A DNA stretch of 64,000 nucleotides from Wuchereria bancrofti (lineage: Eukaryota; Nematoda; Chromadorea; Rhabditida; Onchocercidae): contig SSBO01000009.1 of NCBI GenBank assembly GCA_005281725.1, positions 2,106,414 through 2,170,413 of the forward strand, read 5' to 3'. A program made the position numbers and the translations under genes. The notes under the pieces were generated by a model. The model saw only the letters and a program-made list of their open reading frames with translations, was not told where the DNA came from and did not search any database. How positions within the stretch are numbered: the first letter of the stretch is position 1; each line of letters begins with the position of its first letter. This document shows, piece after piece, positions 47,301 to 62,300 of this stretch.

Positions 47301-48964
47301 ATAAACAAGAAAATTATATGGGATTACTAATTGATAACTTATAATATCTAAATATTTTAAATCATACAATTTCATTTTGAAGCATAGAATCTTTTCTTTC
47401 TTAGAAATTAAAAAAGAACAAAAAATTTTTTGATTTGATGAATAAACTTTTCGATTTTTTTTGAAGCTGATAAATAAAATATTGATGATTTTTAAATGTT
47501 ACATAAATTTACACTAAAAAAATTAAATTTTTTCCAACATCAAAATTTCTTCCTTAATTTTAATAGTTTTTCCGCTAATTGTGATTGAAATAAAACTAAT
47601 TTTTAAATGATTGAAATTAAATAAATGGATATTTTGTGATAAAACACAGTTTCCATCGATTAATTTAAAAAATAATTAAAAAGTTTGTTTTCTGACAAAA
47701 ATATTAAACTCATAGATTGAATTTAAATATGCATTATGATGTTTGTATCTGAGTGCATATCACAATTATTATCAAAATTATTTTTATATTAACTTATTTA
47801 TCACCAAAGATTATCAGTGGTATTAGTTTTTTATGTCATCAAAAAAAAAATGTCAGATATATATCAAAAATTAATAAAAATATCATATAAAAAGTAAACT
47901 TCATCAAATCCATAAAACTTCATAGTTATAATAAAATTACCTTTTTAAAAAATAGATGAAATGCAAAAATTAAATTTGGAAAAAGTGTAAAAACTCAAAA
48001 AAAAATCAAATTTGAAGTAAAAGTATCAAATTTTTCCGCAGACAAAATAATTAATTGAAATGAAAGAAATTCGGTCAATTATTACAACAACCCTACATGA
48101 TAGTGCACAATGAATATTTAAATACTTATTTTCAAAAAGAAAAAAAAGCAGAAAATTAAATAAACAAAATAATATATAAAATAAACAAAATGTATTCATA
48201 ATAAATTATAAATTAGATGTCGCATAATAAATTAACTTTTTTTTCGTATATTTTTTATCAAAATTTGTGACAAAACAGTAATGAAACTAAACAATATTTT
48301 TTTATTGTTAGAAAATAATTAAAAAAGCTAATTAATTGCTAGTACAATATTAATCTAATATATCTGATAGTAAAATTTGAAAAAAATATTTTCAAATTTT
48401 ATCAACAATTATTGGAATTTTGTAAATTTGTAACAAATTAACTTATTTTGACCTTTTCAAGCTTTGCACTTTTCTTGTTTATTGTCCTTGCTTAGCTACC
48501 TTTCTTTCTTTTCTGTTAACAATTGGAAATTTATGAAAGCTTATAAAATGCAAAATTAATTTCAGAATTACATTTGGAAGTTTTTTTAGTTCTAACACTC
48601 AAATTATGTGATATTTTACTTTCAGAATTCAATTTTCAACAAATTTGAATTTTAAAGGTTAAGATAACAAAGAAAAAAATTAGAAGTTAAAAATGTTGAA
48701 AAATTCAAAATCACAGTTTGATACTTCAAACTATGATCATTCAAATGAAATTTAAAAAAGAAAGAAGAAAAGTGTTCCAAAAATTGTCATTGATTAATAG
48801 GGAATGATTTCGTTTTTTTTTCCTTATTTTTTTTTTTTTTTAAATCATGATTGGAATAAATACTAAGAAAATGAGTTATTACATTTTGATATGAAATTTT
48901 CGAATTTTTTGTTAGAAATAAATCAACAAAAAATAGGGTCTTTTTTTGGAAAATGTCTTTTTTT

Positions 48965-49002
48965 CCCTTCCCTTCCCTTCTTTCTCTTTCTCTCTCTTTC
49001 TT
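48965..49002. repeat. Pyrimidine tract
   Basis: CCCTTCCCTTCCCTTC followed by TTTCTCTTTCTCTCTC. Confidence 0.85.
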
Positions 49003-50638
49003 AAAAATAATTTATTTATACCATAAAAAGGTTTGAAGAGTTAATAAGGTGATTAGAAATAAAATGAAAAATATGAGAATGAATAATGAATGTATGAAAA
49101 AAAAAACAAAATCAAAATTGAAATTATCATTACTACCGTCACATGATTTATTTATTTTTTGTACTTTTTGATCTATTCATTTTAGTGACAGTAAATGATG
49201 AAAGTTAAGAGAAAGAAATTAAGAAAAAAAAAAATTTTTCACTCTTAAAAATATCAAATGATAGGTTTTTTTTTTGAAAAAAAAAGAAAAAAACAAAAGA
49301 TAACGAATTGTAGTTGCAATAACCTTTCTAAATTTCAACCTTTTGTGTTATCTTAACACACAAAAAAAAAAGACAAAATTAACAGTTTAATTTCATTATT
49401 TAACTTCACATTTTGTTTTCATTTTTGTCGTCTTTCTCTCATTTTCATCAAAAACATTTTTTTTTTTCTTTAAATGTCACATTTAAATGTTGTAAAAATC
49501 AAAAGGAAAAAAAAGCAATAATATCATTTGTTGTAATTTGCTTGATTTTAATGATTGTTAACAGCACATATGATATTAAATAATAAACAAATGATTTGTT
49601 ATTCTTGAAATATTTGTTGATAATTTGATAAGATATTTGAAGGAATGTTAAAAGAAAAAACTAAGAAATAACCAAATGAAAAAATATGAGAAATAGATTG
49701 AAAATTAAAATTATTAATATTCATTTGAAAGCTTTTGAAATTTGAACGAATAAAAATAATATGAAATAAATAAATGTAACATTTTTGTAAAAGACAAAAA
49801 GCTTTATTTTATTTATTGACGAATGCTTTGGAAAAGAAATAATTAAAATAAAAAATAGATTGAAATTAATTAAAGTTAATAATTAAAAAAATCAATAATT
49901 AAACATTAACTACAATGTTAAATTAATCAAACTTGTTCTTATATTACACAAACCATACTTTTTCATTACTTTAACGGTTCATTTCATCATTTCTATATTT
50001 ATCACTAATTTTTCTCATTACCAACAATTCTTTACTTAAATTTATCTTGAAAAATTTAAAAAAAGAAAATACATCCTTTAATTGTTTGATATAATCAGTA
50101 TATTTGCTACTAAATAAATATTTAATAATAATTTAAATTTCTTTCAACAAAAAAAAGAACTTTTTATTAAATTATTTATCTATAATAAAAATATTATTGT
50201 TAATTTTTTTGTGTTCTGAAAAAATTCTTCAAATTAATTAACGCATTATTTGATTTAATTATTTGATAATTTTAATTTATTATTATTTTTTAACTTTTTT
50301 TTTTGCTTTGTTTTTTTCTTTTATTCTATAATTTTCATTTTTCCACATCCTTTAACATTTATTTTTGGTTATACGATTTAAATATATATATACGGTAATG
50401 AAATAATGGAAGAATTGAATAGGTATTATTCCGTTTATTTCTTTTCTTTAATGTTTTTTTTTTTCTTTTCTTTTTTTTTATTTTCTTTCATGAAATGAAA
50501 AGAAGATTCTGAAATAATAATACATTTCATTGTAAAATGGATAATTTTAAAAGAGGAAAAAAAAAAAGAAAATAAGTGAAAAGAAAAAAAAAGAGAGACA
50601 GAAAAAAAAAATAAAAACCAATCATATAATTCGGTGAT

Positions 50639-50692
50639 GGAGAGAAAGAGAGAGAGAGAGAGGGAGAGGGGAGAGAAAGAAAGAAAGAGAAT
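50639..50692. repeat. GA-rich purine tract
   Basis: About 50 bases of G/A (GAGAGAGAGAGAGGGAGAGG and onward). Confidence 0.92.
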
Positions 50693-52706
50693 GAATTTTG
50701 TAAAAGATTACAAAATGGATTGATTATAAATTGCGTAAAACAGCAATTCTACGCTAAAAGGATTAATCTTAGATATTAGACAATACGAAAAAAAAAAAAG
50801 AAATTCAGAAATTTAATGAAAAATTACAAATGCGATTTGTTATTTAATAATAATTTTAGTTAAATAAGAATGTGAAAAAAAAAATTCACAACTATAATTA
50901 AGCATATGAAAATTTAATTTTCACTTATCATTGGTTTCACTTAAATTTATCATTGGTTAACAAATGTCAGCTATTTTATGCAATTATTTCAATATTATAA
51001 AAATATTCTATAAATTTTCAAAGACAAAAAAAGCAAAAATTATAGCAAAATTGTTTTCTTTGTTAAATTTCTCATTGAATTGTACTATATTTTTTTAACA
51101 AAATTTTTCGAAATTTGAAGTAAGAAAATATTAATTATGTTAAAATATCTCATATTAAAATAATTTTAAACTAATATGTTGAATATTTAAAAGACATATT
51201 AAAATAATATTTTGAGAAAATGCAAACGATAAAAAATAAAGAAAAAGGATGTAAAAAAGTAAAAAAGAAATTAATCAAAAATTTTGTATGTAAAATGAGA
51301 AATCAATGAGGATAAATTCATCTCAATGCTATCACTATTCTGATAAAAAATTTTTGCTGATAACGATTATTCAATATGTTTTAGCCTAAAACATTTTTGT
51401 TTTTCTTTCTTTTATCTGATTTAAAATGAAAAAAAAAAAAAGAAATTATTAATATAAATTATGGCATAGTATATACATTTTTTAAAATTCTTTTAAAATA
51501 ATTTGAATAATTGTAGGATTTTTAAAAATTTTAGCTTTTAGATTCTATTTCGTTTTTCCTTTTTTTTTCAACGAAATTAGAAAATACAATGATTAAATGA
51601 ATTTTCATATAATTTAAAATAATGTAACACAAAAAAAAATTTTGTTTTTCCAAACAAATTTTGAGTATGCTAAAATTTTCATTTTGGCAAAATGAAAATG
51701 AAATTTTATCTAATAACTTTCATAATTATTTGTGATTTTGACACAAAAATATCGATGATTCATTGATATATTGATTTGATTAATTAGTTCTGATTAAAGA
51801 AGAAAAAAAGAAAATAGATTAGTTTATCAAATTAGCTCAATGATAAAACAAATCAATAAAAATGTAAATGTGAAATAAAAATGAAATTATCAGAAAAATA
51901 GCTCGAAAATATAAAATGAAATATGAATTGCTTTTATTAATTCGTTATATAAAAAGTGGAAATTAGCTATTTGTTTGTAACAATATTACTAAATATAAAT
52001 TTCGTTAAATTTTAAAATTAAATAACATTTTGTTAAAATTTAATTCGAAGTAATTCTCATCTTAACATTTCATCTATCCGATATTATCCATCATTGAATT
52101 TATCATTTTATGAAGCAAATTTTCGGGCAAAAAAAAAAGGAAAAAGCAACAACCACAAATTACTATTACACTTAATCGTAGAAATTACAACCATACTCTG
52201 TTTAAGAAACTAAAACTTAAATTTAAATTAAAAAATAGTTCATAAATGAAAATATTAGTAATAGTACAATTGAGTGTAATATTCCGAATTGATTAACTGG
52301 AATAACGAGACGGAATCAGTCCGTAAATTATCATACAAAAGACGGAAACAATTTTGAAATATAACAATTCCAATTTGAGCAAATAATTAAACCATTTATT
52401 TAAAATAGCATTTTTATATATAAAATTTTGCTGAAATTTTTTTAAAATTAGATTAGAATTTTAATTATTTTTGCTAGAAAATTTAATATATGTAATGTTT
52501 GTTAGCATTATAATAAAAAAAAAAAGAAAGAAAAATTATATATTTCAGATGGCCTTTTGCAAATTTTTTTTTTTATTTTGTTATTTCAAAAGAATATAGG
52601 TTGTAAGGTAGTAATTAGAATACAAATACATCGAATCAATCAAACTAGTCGTAAATTTCTATCAGTTTCAATTTCTCTTTTTTTTTTTTGCTCCTCTTTT
52701 TTAAAT

Positions 52707-52740
52707 GAAAAGAAAGAGAAAGAGAGAGAGAGAGAGAGAT
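52707..52740. repeat. GA-rich purine tract
   Basis: AAAGAAAGAGAAAGAGAGAG then a (GA)n end. Confidence 0.92.
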
Positions 52741-54993
52741 GAATGATATTTGAGAATGTTAAAAATGACCATTTAAGGTAGTAAATTTAATGTGCAACAC
52801 TATTAGACATTGAGGCGTTCAAGGATACATTACGGTACAAATAGTGGTTACAATGTGATTTATAGGATGAAAAAATTTCTCTTTCGAATAATAATTTTGA
52901 AAAATAACCGAATAGAAAAGAAAATGATTAAAAAATAATTTAATAATGCAAGGAAAAAAATTAGTAGCATAAATGAAAAAAAGATAATTGATAATGTCTT
53001 AAAAAAGGAAAACAAAAAAGTATGATAAAATATTAGTTATCAAATAAATTAGCATAGCATTTTAACTATTTTAATTTAAGCATTTAAATAAAAAAAAAAA
53101 AAAAGAAAACACGAGTGAACTTGAAATTCGTAGAAATTAAAAGATAGTTTTACATTTAACGAATACTTTTAAAAAGAAATTAACTTTAAAAAAAATGAAA
53201 AATTCAAAGAATTATTTGAATTTAGCATTAAATAATAAATGAAACATTATTAATTACTATTAATGGTTTTGTTGTTAATTTTTGAAATAATATTTAATTA
53301 TGTTTATATTAAACTATTATCTTTACTTTGCTTCTACTTTTATTTGAAAAATTTTTTTTTCAAGAATTATTTACCTAAATTTATATGTATTTCAGCTATT
53401 TAAAAGAATGATATAATTATCGTATACTTAATGATTATTTTAACCAAAGAATTTGAGTAATTAAATACTTATTTACAAATGATATTTATATTTTTACACG
53501 CAAATAATGTATTTGCAAATAACTGTTTATGTAACAGAAATTTTTTTTAACAGATATTTTGTGAAAAAAAAAAAAAACTGATTCATCCATCCAATTATAT
53601 GATTACATCAATTACATGCATATTTTTGAATTTCAAATGTGTTTTTTTTTTTTAATTTCAAACAAAAAGGAAAAAATTAAAAAAGACCATAAGAGTTGTA
53701 TGATAGGGAATTAATTGATCAAATATCGTTAAATGCATGTGCATTAATTATTTTGCTGTAGAATAGAACAGGCAAAAGTTATTTATCAATTAGTTAAAAT
53801 AGTTAAAATAAAAGAAAAAAAAAGAAAGGTACGAAGTAGATTCATAGTAATTAGTAATGTTGTCACGTGCGTCTACGTGTTTCGCTTCAATTTTTACTTC
53901 TCATTTCTTATTATTATTCTTTTTTTTTTTTTCAATCCCAATTTATTGTACGAAATTTCTCAAATGATTTAGATATGCTAAATTACCTTTCCGTGCCATA
54001 ATTCTTTGTCGATGTTTATAAGATCTTCAAGGTTTCCCTTCCATCTTTTTTTATTGTCTTTTTTTTCCTCTCTCTTTTTTACTTTTAATATTTCTTGTCT
54101 TCATGGTCATCAGTTAGATTTGCATATTCATTCGCTTACAGAAATGTTACCTCATTGATTGAAAAATAAATTAAATTTTTCCTCACTTTTTATTTGCTGC
54201 AAAAATAAAAGTTGCACTTAGAAAAAAAAAAAGAGTAAAGTTAAAAAAAAATAAAAGTTACACATTAAGTAATTATGCAGTTAATAATAATTTTAACTTT
54301 ACTAATTAGTTGAATTGAATTATTTCAACATTAATATAGAAACAACAATAGAAGCTAATATTTAATTTTGTTAACCTTTCTAATTTTTAATTAGATACTA
54401 ATTAACCTTTTTAATTAGATACTAATACGAAATATATTATTACTATAATAATAGCTGGGGAAAAAGAAAACAAAACAAAATAATAAATTGAAAAGTTGAA
54501 ATCAAATTTTGTTTGTCACTGCTTTTGTGTTATGCTATTGCTGTCGCAATTCACTAATAATATCAATTAGCAATAATCATTTTTTATCAATAAGTGAGTT
54601 TCTTTTTTTTTTTTGATGAGTAAATTTTTTGCTATGATAACATTATGATTACAGTAAAATAATAAATGAAAAAGTTAACTGATATGATTAAAATTATATT
54701 TTATGAAAAAAAAAACAGAGGAATGTTTGAATTAGAAGTGAATTATATACATGGAAATATATGAAATAATAAATGGAATAAAAATAATCAAATATAAGTA
54801 AAAATTTAAATAAATATATACACGCATATGAAATTTAGATAATATATGATCAAAAGAGTACGAAAATGAAAAAAAAAAAAAAAAACGGAGAAAATAAAGA
54901 AAAAAAAAAGCTCTGAATGTTAGTGATCGGATATGCAAGGACAATGTTAATTATTCCGCCTCTTCTTGCATTCCCATAATTGAATATTTTAAT

Positions 54994-55036
54994 TTCAATC
55001 AATCAATCAATCAATTAATCAATATCAATCAATCAA
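54994..55036. repeat. (ATCA)n-type simple repeat
   Basis: Two runs of TCAATCAATCAATCAAT interrupted by TAATCAATA. Confidence 0.9.
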
Positions 55037-58000
55037 AGAACCAGTTTAATTGTTAATTTTTGCGAAATTATATATTAAAGGAAATCATAACAGAAATATT
55101 ATAAATATATTTCTTTTTTTTCTGCAAAATTAAAATTACAAAAATATTTCATTCATTAATTAGAAAATTTTGAAAAAGAAAAATGAAACAAAATAATAAT
55201 TTAAAAGCATAAAATAAAATTCAATATATGAATACATTATATAAATAGAAATTTTATTAATACATATAAAAGTATAAATTTTATTACAACAAAATAGTAA
55301 ATGAGGAAATAACTGATACAATTAAAAATTATATTTTAAGAGGAAAGACTGATATGAGAAAAAAGTGAAAACGTGAAAAATTTTGAGTTGCTTTGAATTA
55401 GAAATTATATTAATAAAACAAACTAATAATTATTTAAAAACATGAAATAATGTACCTAATATATACAAATTTTACTCGAATACTTTAATATTAATGTATT
55501 TTATGATAATTTTAATTGAGAAATAATTAATAATACCAAATAACAATTGTATATCATATCATTCGAATTTAATTTTTCCTCTTTGTTCGGCTTGAATTTT
55601 AATAAAAAAAAAAAAAAAAAACAGATATGTGTGGGATAAAAAAGAAAGAGGAAAAAATTTTTTTTTCTTTTACTCTTTCATTCGTTCTCACATTAATTAC
55701 AAATGAAAAGGAAAGAGGATGATATGGCATAAATATTTTGTTATCTATTATAGTTAAAAAAAAAAAAAAGAAAAAAGAGGGAAAGAAAAAAAAGAAAAGA
55801 AAAAATAAGAAAACAACAAGAAGCTAAAGCAAAAAGCGCATTTGGCTAAGGATGAAAAATATTATCAAATATTTCTTATTAATATTATTGAGTTTTTAAT
55901 TTATTAATTCAATTAGTTTATTAAATTCTTAAAATTATACTTCTTTGCATTTATGTGTGTGCTGACAATGTTATCATAATACAATTTACATATTATTCGT
56001 TATCATATTAAATTTGTCCTATAAGAAGCAAATAGAAAAGAAGAAAAAAAAAGATGAAACATAAATTTCATACTTTTTTGGAAATTTCAACAAGAAATAA
56101 GCAATAATAAAAATTTAAATTGTTAGACGTAAATTAAAAAATTTTTTTTGTTTATTTAAAAAAATAGCTGTAAAATATTTGCATATAAAATATTAACATG
56201 CAATTTAATTCATCACATTTCATTAATATATTTCGTAGGAAAAAAATTTTTGTAATGAAATGAAACTTTATTAACGGGTTAAATTTTCAATTTTCTTTTC
56301 GGAAACTTTTATAGCGTATATTTATTAAGCATTATTAAATTTCAAAAACTGAGGCACGCAAATTTAATTAATTATTTGCTTATATAATTTTCCAAATTTC
56401 ACAATTATAAAATACAAATTAAAAATTGCATAATTCTGCAATAACTAATCAATCTGATACTATAAAATATGAGAAATTAATTAGATGTGAAAACTCACAA
56501 ATTTTGTAGTCATAAATTTTGATTATTTAACAGATTTCAGAATTATGAAAATGATAGAAGTTAGAATAATCCATTTATTTTACAATGCAACAATTGCAGT
56601 TTTATATAAAACTATCAGACGAAATCTTTGACTACAAATCATTCTGATTTAAATAAACTTAAAAAAAGATAAATAGATGACGAAGCAATGAATCACAATC
56701 ATTATTCAAATATGATTAAGAAGGAGGATAGAATGATGTTTCATTTCTGCCATACTTCAATTTTTTATTTTTATTTCTTATTTTTTGAAAATTCATATGA
56801 TTAATTCAAGATGTAAGAAACATAATTTTTTTCATTCTTTTATTCTAAAAAAAATATACATAGCAATATATCTTTCCATATGATAAAAATTATTTGTTAC
56901 TTAATAGTAATATTTCAACTGTTTCACTTAATTTATATGAAAATTTCAAATTTTCATGTAAATTTTAGAAGGCAAAATTTGCTGAATTATTACTAAAAAA
57001 TATTTGTTATAATAATCTAAAATTTTGCTTATTTTCTTTCCTTTTTTCCTTTTTTTCTTATTTTTTGAAAAAGAAATTTGAAAAGAAAGATAAAGCGCAA
57101 AGAAACATGGCGATAAAAGAAGAATGAAAAAGATCGGTAAATTATCAACGATAATATATTTGTATACTTTTTTTTGAAAGGCGTAAAAATAAATTCTGAC
57201 AAATATTTCGTAATTTAATTAGAAATAAAATTATAGCAAGAAAAAAGGAAAAAAGAAAGGAAGAAATAAAGCGATCACATTAAACTGTTATAAATAAATC
57301 TGCTTTAAAGAGAACATTAAAAAGAAGGGAAAAGTTGAGAAAAAATAAAAACAGCGAAAAGATTGGAAATTGTTTTTCTTTTTTTTTCATGCCATTTTAA
57401 ATAGGCCATTAAATTAAAATAATTTATTGGACTATTAAAAAAGTGGCAAAAAGGATTTAAAAGCAATGCGCTATTGTCAATTTATTTTTTGAAATTGTAA
57501 ATTGCTGTTCAATCTTTTATAACTATTAAAAGCTAAGCAATATATGCTATTTTTTTATAAGTGATAATTTATTTGCAAATTAATATCAATGATCGAAGAC
57601 AAATAAAAATTTTTTTGAAATGAACCGCTTGAATTTAGTCATTAATATTGGCTAATTAAATATTTGTTAAATTCATTAACTGTTTTACATATACATACAT
57701 AATTAACATTTGCATAATCTTATTTATTGTATTAGCTATAATATATGATTAAATATTGCATGACTTTATTCTATCAGCAAAAATAAAAAAACAAATAAAA
57801 TTCCATTGGAAAATTTGTTCGCCGTTTCTTTTTTCCTTTTTTTTTATTTTTCACATGTCTTTTTTTTAAATTTTAGTTTATAAATTAATTTGAAAACTGT
57901 TAGTGACAAAAATTCAATCAAAGTGGTAAAATTAATTGCTGATAATACTGAAGGAAGGAAAAAAAAACAAAAAGCAGTGATGAAAGATGATAAATTAAAA

Positions 58001-58055
58001 AAGAAAATAATTATTTACATAATTTTGTTTTATTAGCTAAAGTTATTTATTTCTA

Positions 58056-58160
58056 CAGTATTACTGTATCACACATTTATCGTACACTACTGTATGCATA
58101 CTGGTACTGTATTACTGTATTAGCCAGTTACTAAAATATAACAGCTTACTATACTGTAGG
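58056..58160. repeat. Cluster of TACTGTA motifs
   Basis: At least seven TACTGTA/TACAGTA or near matches in about 105 bases, including the inverted pair TACAGTATTACTGTA (58057-58071). Single copies also occur near 60868 and 61262. Confidence 0.7.
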
Positions 58161-58944
58161 AAATATTTCGATGATAAAAATAATAATGAATTTAACTACG
58201 CTATAAATCATTGTGATATCATTTTAACACTTATAAAATAAGTGATAATATTATCTGTTAATTATATGCATCGAAATTTACATATTGTTGCTATATTAGC
58301 TAGTTACTTATTGGTTATAATTTGATGTATGCTAATGATAAGTTTGATATATTTATTAATGATAATGAAATAAATTTTAATTTAGGGAATAAAAATCTAT
58401 CAAAAATTATGAATATATAAATCAGTTTAAAAAAACTTTTTTTAGTATGGTAATTCAAATTGATATATTTACAAAATAAAAAGGAAATTTTTCTTCTCAC
58501 ATCCTTTCCTTTTCTTTTTTCATACTTAATTTAAATATTACTAGCTTTTTCGTTATTAATAGCTTTCATCCTTTTTTTTCACACTCAATTTAAATATTAT
58601 TATTTAAATATTTGAATTATTTTTTAGTATTAAAATTCTGCACATACACACACACATACAAATCCATAAATATACTTATTATCGAGATTGAAGAAGGATG
58701 ATGTAAACAGAAAGAAATACCAATTATATACATACCATTAGCATGACTCATCATTCTATAGTTAATGCTTCAGCGAACATTTTTAACATTTTCAAATGAA
58801 AAAAAAAACAACAAATAAATAAATAAATTAGAAATGGAAAATTAAAATATTTAATTTGAATTAAAAATTATTAACTAGCATTAAAATGTACGTATGAAAA
58901 GAATTAATCTTCAAAAGGATTCATCCATTTTACTCATCTTTACA

Positions 58945-59016
58945 TATCACTTTCTCTTTCTCTTCTCTCCTCTCTTCCTCTCTTCCTCCTCATTCTCTCC
59001 TTCTTTTTCTTTTATT
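58945..59016. repeat. CT-rich pyrimidine tract
   Basis: CACTTTCTCTTTCTCTTCTCTCC and onward, about 70 bases nearly free of purines. Confidence 0.9.
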
Positions 59017-59129
59017 CTCTCCATTTGATAAGGAATTGTTGTGAAGATTTTTGAAATTCCACAAATATTACAGCATTCATTCATTTTCTTACATTAGCAT
59101 TTGGAAAAATGATGCATTTTGTAGTATTT

Positions 59130-59215
59130 TGTTTTCCTTTCTTTTCTTCTCTTTCCCTTTCTTTTCTTTTCTTTCTTTTTTTTTGTCTTTTTTTTTTTTG
59201 TCTTTCTTTTATACT
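59130..59215. repeat. T-rich pyrimidine tract
   Basis: Repeating TTTCTTTTCTTCTCTTTCCC, TTTTTTGTC units, over 80 bases with only a few G or A. The plus frame across it is an artefact of the repeat. Confidence 0.88.
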
Positions 59216-59232
59216 TTAAAAATTGATGCATA

Positions 59233-59275
59233 AATGAATGAATAAATGAATGAATGAATGAATGAATGGATGAAT
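59233..59275. repeat. (GAAT)n simple repeat
   Basis: AATGAATGAATAAATGAATG continuing for about ten units with one G>A and one A>G change. Confidence 0.93.
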
Positions 59276-59339
59276 TGAAATTTTTGATATTATTTTTGTT
59301 TGATTCATTCCATTTGCATTTGCATGTTTATTCATTTAT

Positions 59340-59386
59340 GCATACCTGCATACTTGCGTGCCTGCATGCCTGCATGCAGGTATACA
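59340..59386. repeat. Inverted repeat with GCATGC core
   Basis: ATACCTGCAT (near 59342) and its complement ATGCAGGTAT (near 59375) enclose TTGCGTGCCTGCATGCCTGC-like sequence, itself partly palindromic. Confidence 0.8.
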
Positions 59387-62300
59387 TTCAGCATATTTAT
59401 ATACTACTTAATTAGTTTTGATTATGAATTACTTGCAATATTGCATGCAAACAGCATGCATAATTTTAGTATATATAAATTAGCTTTTTTTGTAATGCAA
59501 ATAGTTGAGCCGAAAATAAGATAAACTAAATTGGTTGATTTATAGATTAATTAATTATTTATGCATTGAGCGGTGTATTTCTTTGATCTTTATTATAGTT
59601 CAATTTACATCTGAATAGAAATTAGCATTTATGAATAATTTGCAATTTTCATAAGTAAACACCAAATATAAGAACTGCTAGATTAGAAACAAATAAGAAA
59701 TAAGTATTTTCTTTGAACTACTCCAAGTTTACTAATTAAAAGTTTCACATTTAAAAATAAAAATTGAAATAAAAACAAAAATAATTATTAAATCTACAAG
59801 GTAATTATTTTATATAATAACTGGGACATATTATTTTTTTTAGAAAAAAACAAAGAAAATATGTAATTATAGCAAATTTAAATCACATTTTATTTGTATT
59901 TATCATTTTGCTAACAAACTTTCTTACATATTTCTCAATCAATAAAATAGGTCAAAAGTATGAAATTGAATTAAGTTTTTTTTTTAAAAAAGAAATTAAA
60001 AGAAGAAAATAATATTATTGGCAATAATTAACAATAATTCATCTCGTTTTTTAATTAAATATACAAAGTTTCTAAAACAATTAAAGCTTTGAAAATACTT
60101 TTATTAGTTAAATGAATAAAATGAAACAAATAAACAAACAAACAATAAAATTCTACAAAATTTTCACTGCTTTTCTTTTATTTTAAGTAAATTTTTAGCA
60201 AAGCAATAGCCGAAACTATTTCCTTTTTTTTTTTGAAATGAAAATAGACTATGAGTTATTTTCTTTTCTTCTTTTTCTTTCTTTTTTTTTCCTTCATAAT
60301 TTTATTTTTTCCATTCAAAATGAAACATTAAAGTCGGCTTCTTTCAATTATTGAACCAAAATTTCAAAATGTATGAAAGTGAAAAATGAAAAAAATTGAG
60401 GAAAAGATTTTGTTATTTTTATCTCTTTTGAATTAATTAGTTCATTTAGAAGGAAAGAATAAATTTTTTCCTTTTCTTTATTTTTTCGTTTCGTTTTTTT
60501 TTTGAGTATTTTTTGAAATAAAAAGCCGTAAATAAAATATTTAAAGAATTTGCAGTGCAATGCAAAATGAAAGAATGAATGAATGAATGCATTTTAAATG
60601 AAATGAAAAATGAAAAGAAAAAAAGGAAAGAAAAATGATATTTGACGGATTAATGAACAAAATGATTTGAAGTATTATTGTATTAGTTTGGAATGAAATT
60701 TGCAGCAATTAAATGTTTTTTTTTTCTTTTCCTCTTTTTTAAAGAAAATCATTAACCCAAAAAATAGCAAATGAAATTGAATTATTATAAAATAAGATGT
60801 GGAACGGTAATTTTTTTTATGAAAAACATTTAATTGCTGCAAATCTCATTTCTGTAATTAATGTCGTTACAGTAATTTGATAATTTTAATTACAAATATT
60901 ATATGAAATGGTAAATTTGATATAAGAAATGCAATAATGATATGAAAGTTTGGAAAATTTCATTAATGATTAACAAAAGTTTTATATTTAATTTATTGCA
61001 GGGAAATACAATAAAAAAAAAAATAAAGGAAAAAAAAATAAAAATTTCAATATTTATCATTCGCCTTTTTTTTTTATTCAGTATTAGAATATAATTATTA
61101 ATCCTACAATTTTATAACTTCTTATTTTTGTTTACTTATCTTGCTTCCAACTTTTTATGCTTATCATTTTAATTTATTTAAAAAAAAAGTTCTGGATAAA
61201 TTTTTAAAATGTATCTTGCAATTTATGACTAATATAAAAGAAAAATAACTGTAATTGTCGCTACAGTAATATTATTTATAAAATGACACTTTGAATTATA
61301 TAAATTAATAAATGTTGAATTAGAATATTTTAATATCATTTTATTATTAATTATTTATATTCATTAATTATTTAATGTCATTTAAGAAAATAACTGTATT
61401 ACTTAAATACAATTGCAGTATTTGCGATTCATATTTTCAAGGATAATAATATTAAATTTAATAAATTCGCATGTGTCGGCTACCCTTTTTGTACCATTGT
61501 AAAATTTAATAATTAAATGCAATATTAAAACATATTAAAACAATAATTTGCCTTAGAAAGAAAATAATAGCGTAAGAAATGACAAATATTACAAATGTAT
61601 AAAGTTTATTCTAGTTCATAATTAGTCTTTAAAAAAGGAAGCAAAAATTGCACCAAAAAAAAAAATAGAATATAATGTGCAAATAGGATGAAATTACATC
61701 AATAAATTGATAAGAAAAATATTTTTTTAATCAAAAAAAAAAATAAATAAATAAAAATCTTAACAAATGATTATGCATATTTGAAATTTGTTAAAGCATT
61801 GCAAACATTTCAAGCGAAATATATATTCCAAAAAAAGAAGGATAATGTTTTATAAATAGGTAATACTGATTTATTTGAAAAAAATTTATTTTTTTTTTCA
61901 CAAAAATCATTCTACTCATTTTTTTTTTCTTTTCTTTCTTTTTCTTTTGGCTCATCGAAATGGAAAATTTCGAAAGATTGATGAATTGTTGTTTAAAATG
62001 AAAAAATAGCATGGAAATAAAAATTGCATTTAAGCTAATATTCAATGTATCTGCCATAAAACAAACAAATTTTATTGAAATGCAAAAAAAAAAATTCACA
62101 ATGCATTTTTTTGCATTTTGTTATCAAACCTATTTGAATGTTTCGCAAAAAAAAAGAAAAGAAATTTCTTTTTTAAAAAAAAAAAGCAAAAAAAGGGAAA
62201 AATTATTTTTTATTTCTTTTATTACTTCAACTTCATTTAACTTTATATTATGCTATAACTAATTTCCGTGTTTTTTCCCTTTTTTTTTGCTGAAAATTGC

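Noticed and set aside
53995..54062. Exon-like minus-strand patch (RWKGNLEDLINIDKELWHGK) ending at a GTAATT donor
   Set aside because: Open for only about 22 codons, no Cys-rich or signal-peptide character expected of the missing crm-1 exon, and no acceptor partner.
54920..54975. ATGCAAG...CTTGCAT inverted repeat as a microRNA precursor
   Set aside because: Only about ten pairs before the arms stop matching; no known microRNA seed was recognised.
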